64,000 nt of DNA, from the NCBI RefSeq assembly GCF_002159535.1, contig NZ_NFIU01000003.1, positions 1-64,000 of the forward strand. The letters are read 5' to 3'. The DNA is from Olsenella sp. An290. Lineage in GTDB: Bacteria; Actinomycetota; Coriobacteriia; Coriobacteriales; Atopobiaceae. Of the stretch, positions 61,737 through 64,000 are shown piece by piece. The notes below the pieces were generated by a model that searched no databases, had not been told where the DNA came from, and saw only the letters and a list, made by a program, of their open reading frames with translations. Within the stretch, counting starts at the first letter, position 1. Each line of letters begins with the position of its first letter. The translations under genes and the position numbers were made by a program.

Positions 61737-62903
61737 ATGCGCACCGACGACTTCGACTACCCGCTGCCCGACGAGCTCATCGCCCAGGCCCCGGCAGAGC
61801 CGCGCGACTCCTGCCGCCTGCTCGTGCTCCATCGCGAGGACGGCTCCGTGGAGCACCGCCGCTTCTCGGACATCCTCGAGTACCTGGAGCCCGGCGACCT
61901 CGTCGTGGCCAACCAGACGCGCGTCATGCCGGCGCGGCTCGTCGGCCGCAAGCGCGGCACCGGGGGAGTCTGCGAGACGCTGCTGCTCAAGCGGCGCGAG
62001 GACGTCGATGCGCTTGGCGGCGTGTGGGAGTGCCTGGTCAACCCCGGCAAGCGCCTGCGCCAGCCGGGCACCGTGATCGAGTACCGCGCGGGCGGCCTCC
62101 ACGCGCCGGAGTCGGCGCCGGTGGTGCTCACCGGTGAGATCGTCGACTTCGTCGAGGGCAGCAAGGGCGGCCGGCTCGTGCGCTTCTCGCCGGCGGGGGA
62201 GAGGGCCGACGGCACGCCGCGCACGCTCGACGAGGCCATCCACGCGGCCGGCCACGTGCCGCTGCCCCCCTACATCACGCAGTACGAGGGCGACCCCGAG
62301 AAGTACCAGACGGTCTACGCCATGACGGAGGAGCACTCCGCCGCGGCGCCCACGGCCGGGCTCCACTTCACGCCCGAGCTCATCGAGCGGATCCGCGAGA
62401 GGGGCGTGGGCTGGGCGACGGTCGAGCTCGAGGTGGGGATAGACACCTTCCGCCTGGTCACGGAGGACGACCCGACCCAGCACGTCATGCACACCGAGCG
62501 CTACCACGTCTCCCGGGAGGTCGTCGACGCGATCCACGCCACCAAGGCGGCGGGCCACCGCGTGATCGCCGTGGGCACGACCTCGGTCCGTTCGCTCGAG
62601 AGCGCGTGGGACCCGGACGCCGCGCCGAGCGTGCCGCCCGTGGCCGCGCGCCGCTTCGAGGCCGCGGCCGGCACCGGTGACGTCGTCGCGCGCGAGAACG
62701 CCACCACGAACCTCTACCTCATGCCGGGGTCGGACTTCCACGTGGTGGACGCCATGATCACGAACTTCCACGTGCCGCGCTCCACGCTCATGATGCTCGT
62801 CTCGGCCTTCGCCACGCGCGACCAGATCATGGCCGCCTACGCCGCCGCGATCGAGGAGCGCTATCGCTTCCTCTCCTTCGGCGACGCGATGCTCATCGTG
62901 TAG
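61737..62903 (+). CDS. queA: S-adenosylmethionine:tRNA ribosyltransferase-isomerase
   Basis: A 388-residue enzyme that transfers and isomerises the ribosyl part of AdoMet onto preQ1-tRNA to give epoxyqueuosine. Family landmarks: DYPLPDELIAQ start, VVANQTRVMPARL, GHVPLPPYI, AAPTAGLHFT, ELEVGIDTFRLV, HTERYHV, TTSVRSLES and NFHVPRSTLMMLVSAF. With queH upstream it provides the last two steps of queuosine synthesis; corA lies between them. Start follows GAAAGGAATCCC. Confidence 0.96.
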   Translation: MRTDDFDYPLPDELIAQAPAEPRDSCRLLVLHREDGSVEHRRFSDILEYLEPGDLVVANQTRVMPARLVGRKRGTGGVCETLLLKRREDVDALGGVWECLVNPGKRLRQPGTVIEYRAGGLHAPESAPVVLTGEIVDFVEGSKGGRLVRFSPAGERADGTPRTLDEAIHAAGHVPLPPYITQYEGDPEKYQTVYAMTEEHSAAAPTAGLHFTPELIERIRERGVGWATVELEVGIDTFRLVTEDDPTQHVMHTERYHVSREVVDAIHATKAAGHRVIAVGTTSVRSLESAWDPDAAPSVPPVAARRFEAAAGTGDVVARENATTNLYLMPGSDFHVVDAMITNFHVPRSTLMMLVSAFATRDQIMAAYAAAIEERYRFLSFGDAMLIV

Positions 62904-62920
62904 CCGCGCCCGCAGGCCCC

Positions 62921-64000
62921 CTAGCGCGTGGCGAGAAGGACCACCACGAGCACGAGAAGCGCCAGCGCAAGGACGATGACGGCGCCAAAGACGACGCGCT
63001 CGCGGCGCGTGCGGGCGCGCAGGTCGCGCTCGGCCTGGGCGAGCCCCTCGACGACCCCCTCCTGCCGGGAGACCTCGAGCCTTTTGCCCTCGACGCTTCC
63101 CCTCAGCCGCTCGGTCTCCTCGGGCGTCGCGTGGACGTCCTCGGCCTCGTCGAGCAGGGCCTGGGCCTGGTCGTGGCGCTCGGCGGCCTCGTCGTGGTCG
63201 GCCTTTGCCTCGTCGGCCCGCGTCCTGAGCTCGGCTATGCGCTCCTCGAGCGAGCGCTCCTCGGCGCGGTCGCGCTCGACCATCGCCTCGTACTCCTGAC
63301 GGTGGGCCTCGTACTCCCGACGGGCCTCCTCGGCCTCGCGCTGGGCGCTCTCGAGCGACTTGTTCTGCGTCCAGAGGTGCGTCTGCGCCGCGTCGACGGC
63401 CGCCTGCGCCTCGCGCGTGGCAACGCCCACCTCGGCCCGCGCCGACTCGACGTGGGCAAGCTCGGCGGCGACCTCGCTCTGGAGCTGCGCGAAGGCGCTG
63501 CCGCCCCCCTCGCGCGTGCGGCTGAGCTCGTCCTGCGCCCTGCGCAGGCGCGCCTGGGAGCTGTCGACGGCGCGGTTGGCCGCGGCGATGCTCTGCTCTC
63601 GGCGGTCGGTCGCGCTGCGGACCTGCCCCTCGGCGGTCTTGACCGCCCGCCTGGCCTCGGCGACCACCCGCGTCGCGTCATCGAGCCGGCCGCGGGCCCC
63701 CTCGGTGAGGCGGCGATAGGGCCGCTGCTCGCGCTCGTGGCTCTCGCGCATGAGCTCGAGCTCCTTGGAGGCGCTCGCCGCCTCGCCCTCGAGCTCGTCC
63801 ACGCGGGACCTCATGGCCTCGACCTTCTCGCCCGCCTCCCGTGCGACCTGGGACTGCTCGCGCACGATCTCGTCGTAGGAGCCCTCGACCTCCTCGCGAC
63901 GGGCAAGGACGCGCTCCTCCTCCTCGAGCGCGTCGAGCATCGCGCGCAGCGTCCCGCGCGCCCCCGCGTGGCGCCGGGCCGCCTCGTGAACGCTCCTCAC
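62921..64000 (-). CDS. Coiled-coil protein with C-terminal membrane anchor (partial)
   Basis: The window contains at least the last 359 codons; the 5' end may lie beyond the right edge (a GTG at 64000 is a possible but unproven start). Nearly the whole visible protein is heptad-rich coiled coil full of Glu, Arg and Ala (EEERVLARREEVEGSYDEIV, EAEEARREYEAHRQEYEAMV), ending in a single hydrophobic segment VVFGAVIVLALALLVLVVVL and two residues outside. This is a tail-anchored scaffold-like protein; no family recognised. It converges with queA, 17 bases apart. Confidence 0.7.
   Translation of the reverse strand: MRSVHEAARRHAGARGTLRAMLDALEEEERVLARREEVEGSYDEIVREQSQVAREAGEKVEAMRSRVDELEGEAASASKELELMRESHEREQRPYRRLTEGARGRLDDATRVVAEARRAVKTAEGQVRSATDRREQSIAAANRAVDSSQARLRRAQDELSRTREGGGSAFAQLQSEVAAELAHVESARAEVGVATREAQAAVDAAQTHLWTQNKSLESAQREAEEARREYEAHRQEYEAMVERDRAEERSLEERIAELRTRADEAKADHDEAAERHDQAQALLDEAEDVHATPEETERLRGSVEGKRLEVSRQEGVVEGLAQAERDLRARTRRERVVFGAVIVLALALLVLVVVLLATR

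Overview
The window is very GC-rich and densely coded. Its genes point to an anaerobic Gram-positive actinobacterium, most likely a coriobacterium of the Olsenella/Atopobium/Collinsella kind. The evidence is the mix of high GC with Firmicutes-like genes (LmrCD-type exporters, a lantibiotic-type immunity operon, YozG-like regulator pairs), oxygen-sensitive style enzymes (QueH, an aldo/keto reductase fused to a ferredoxin domain), and Tat-lipoprotein PstS. This is inference from gene content; no rRNA or tRNA gene was recognised.

Layout. 0-6 kb: a sugar-efflux-type MFS pump, a small membrane protein, D-Ala-D-Ala ligase, a glutaredoxin, and a zinc/cadmium export operon (ArsR sensor, separate metal-binding domain, P1B ATPase). 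6-10.3 kb: xanthine phosphoribosyltransferase, a membrane protein/HTH pair and a putative nuclease of AbiEi-like build, interspersed with three arrays of a 61-bp hairpin repeat. 10.3-17.6 kb: housekeeping and unknown genes (TIM-barrel protein, membrane protein, reductase, SPFH protein, HAD phosphatase). 17.9-23.5 kb: a two-component system followed by an FtsX-type ABC transporter. 23.7-29.6 kb: CstA, a lone TrpB2 preceded by a complete tryptophan attenuator (leader peptide with three consecutive Trp codons plus terminator), a YgjP-like peptidase and an orphan permease. 30-34.4 kb: response regulator, ABC transporter and histidine kinase resembling lantibiotic immunity. 34.6-38.7 kb: a MacB-like ATPase-permease fusion and two small genes. 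38.8-47.2 kb: MarR regulator and two pairs of heterodimeric ABC exporters, apparently sharing one operator. 47.5-54.8 kb: a full phosphate operon, pstS-C-A-B-B-phoU-phoB-phoR. 54.9-64 kb: hydrolase-acetyltransferase fusion, MetRS-like ligase, a fifth 61-bp array, membrane metalloprotease, queH, corA, queA and a coiled-coil membrane protein cut by the window end.

The most unusual content is not protein coding. Five intergenic loci carry tandem units repeating every 59-62 bp (nearly always 61). Each unit is an inverted repeat with conserved arms, variable loops and, in places, compensatory base changes. Neighbouring arms can also pair across units, so two alternative hairpin registers are possible. 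A putative nuclease gene sits directly between two of these arrays. Three other repeat classes occur: head-to-head 31-bp elements at convergent gene ends, a short palindrome that is translated inside several ORFs in the same frame, and a dispersed GGCGAGAAGGACC-like word found on both strands far more often than chance would suggest.
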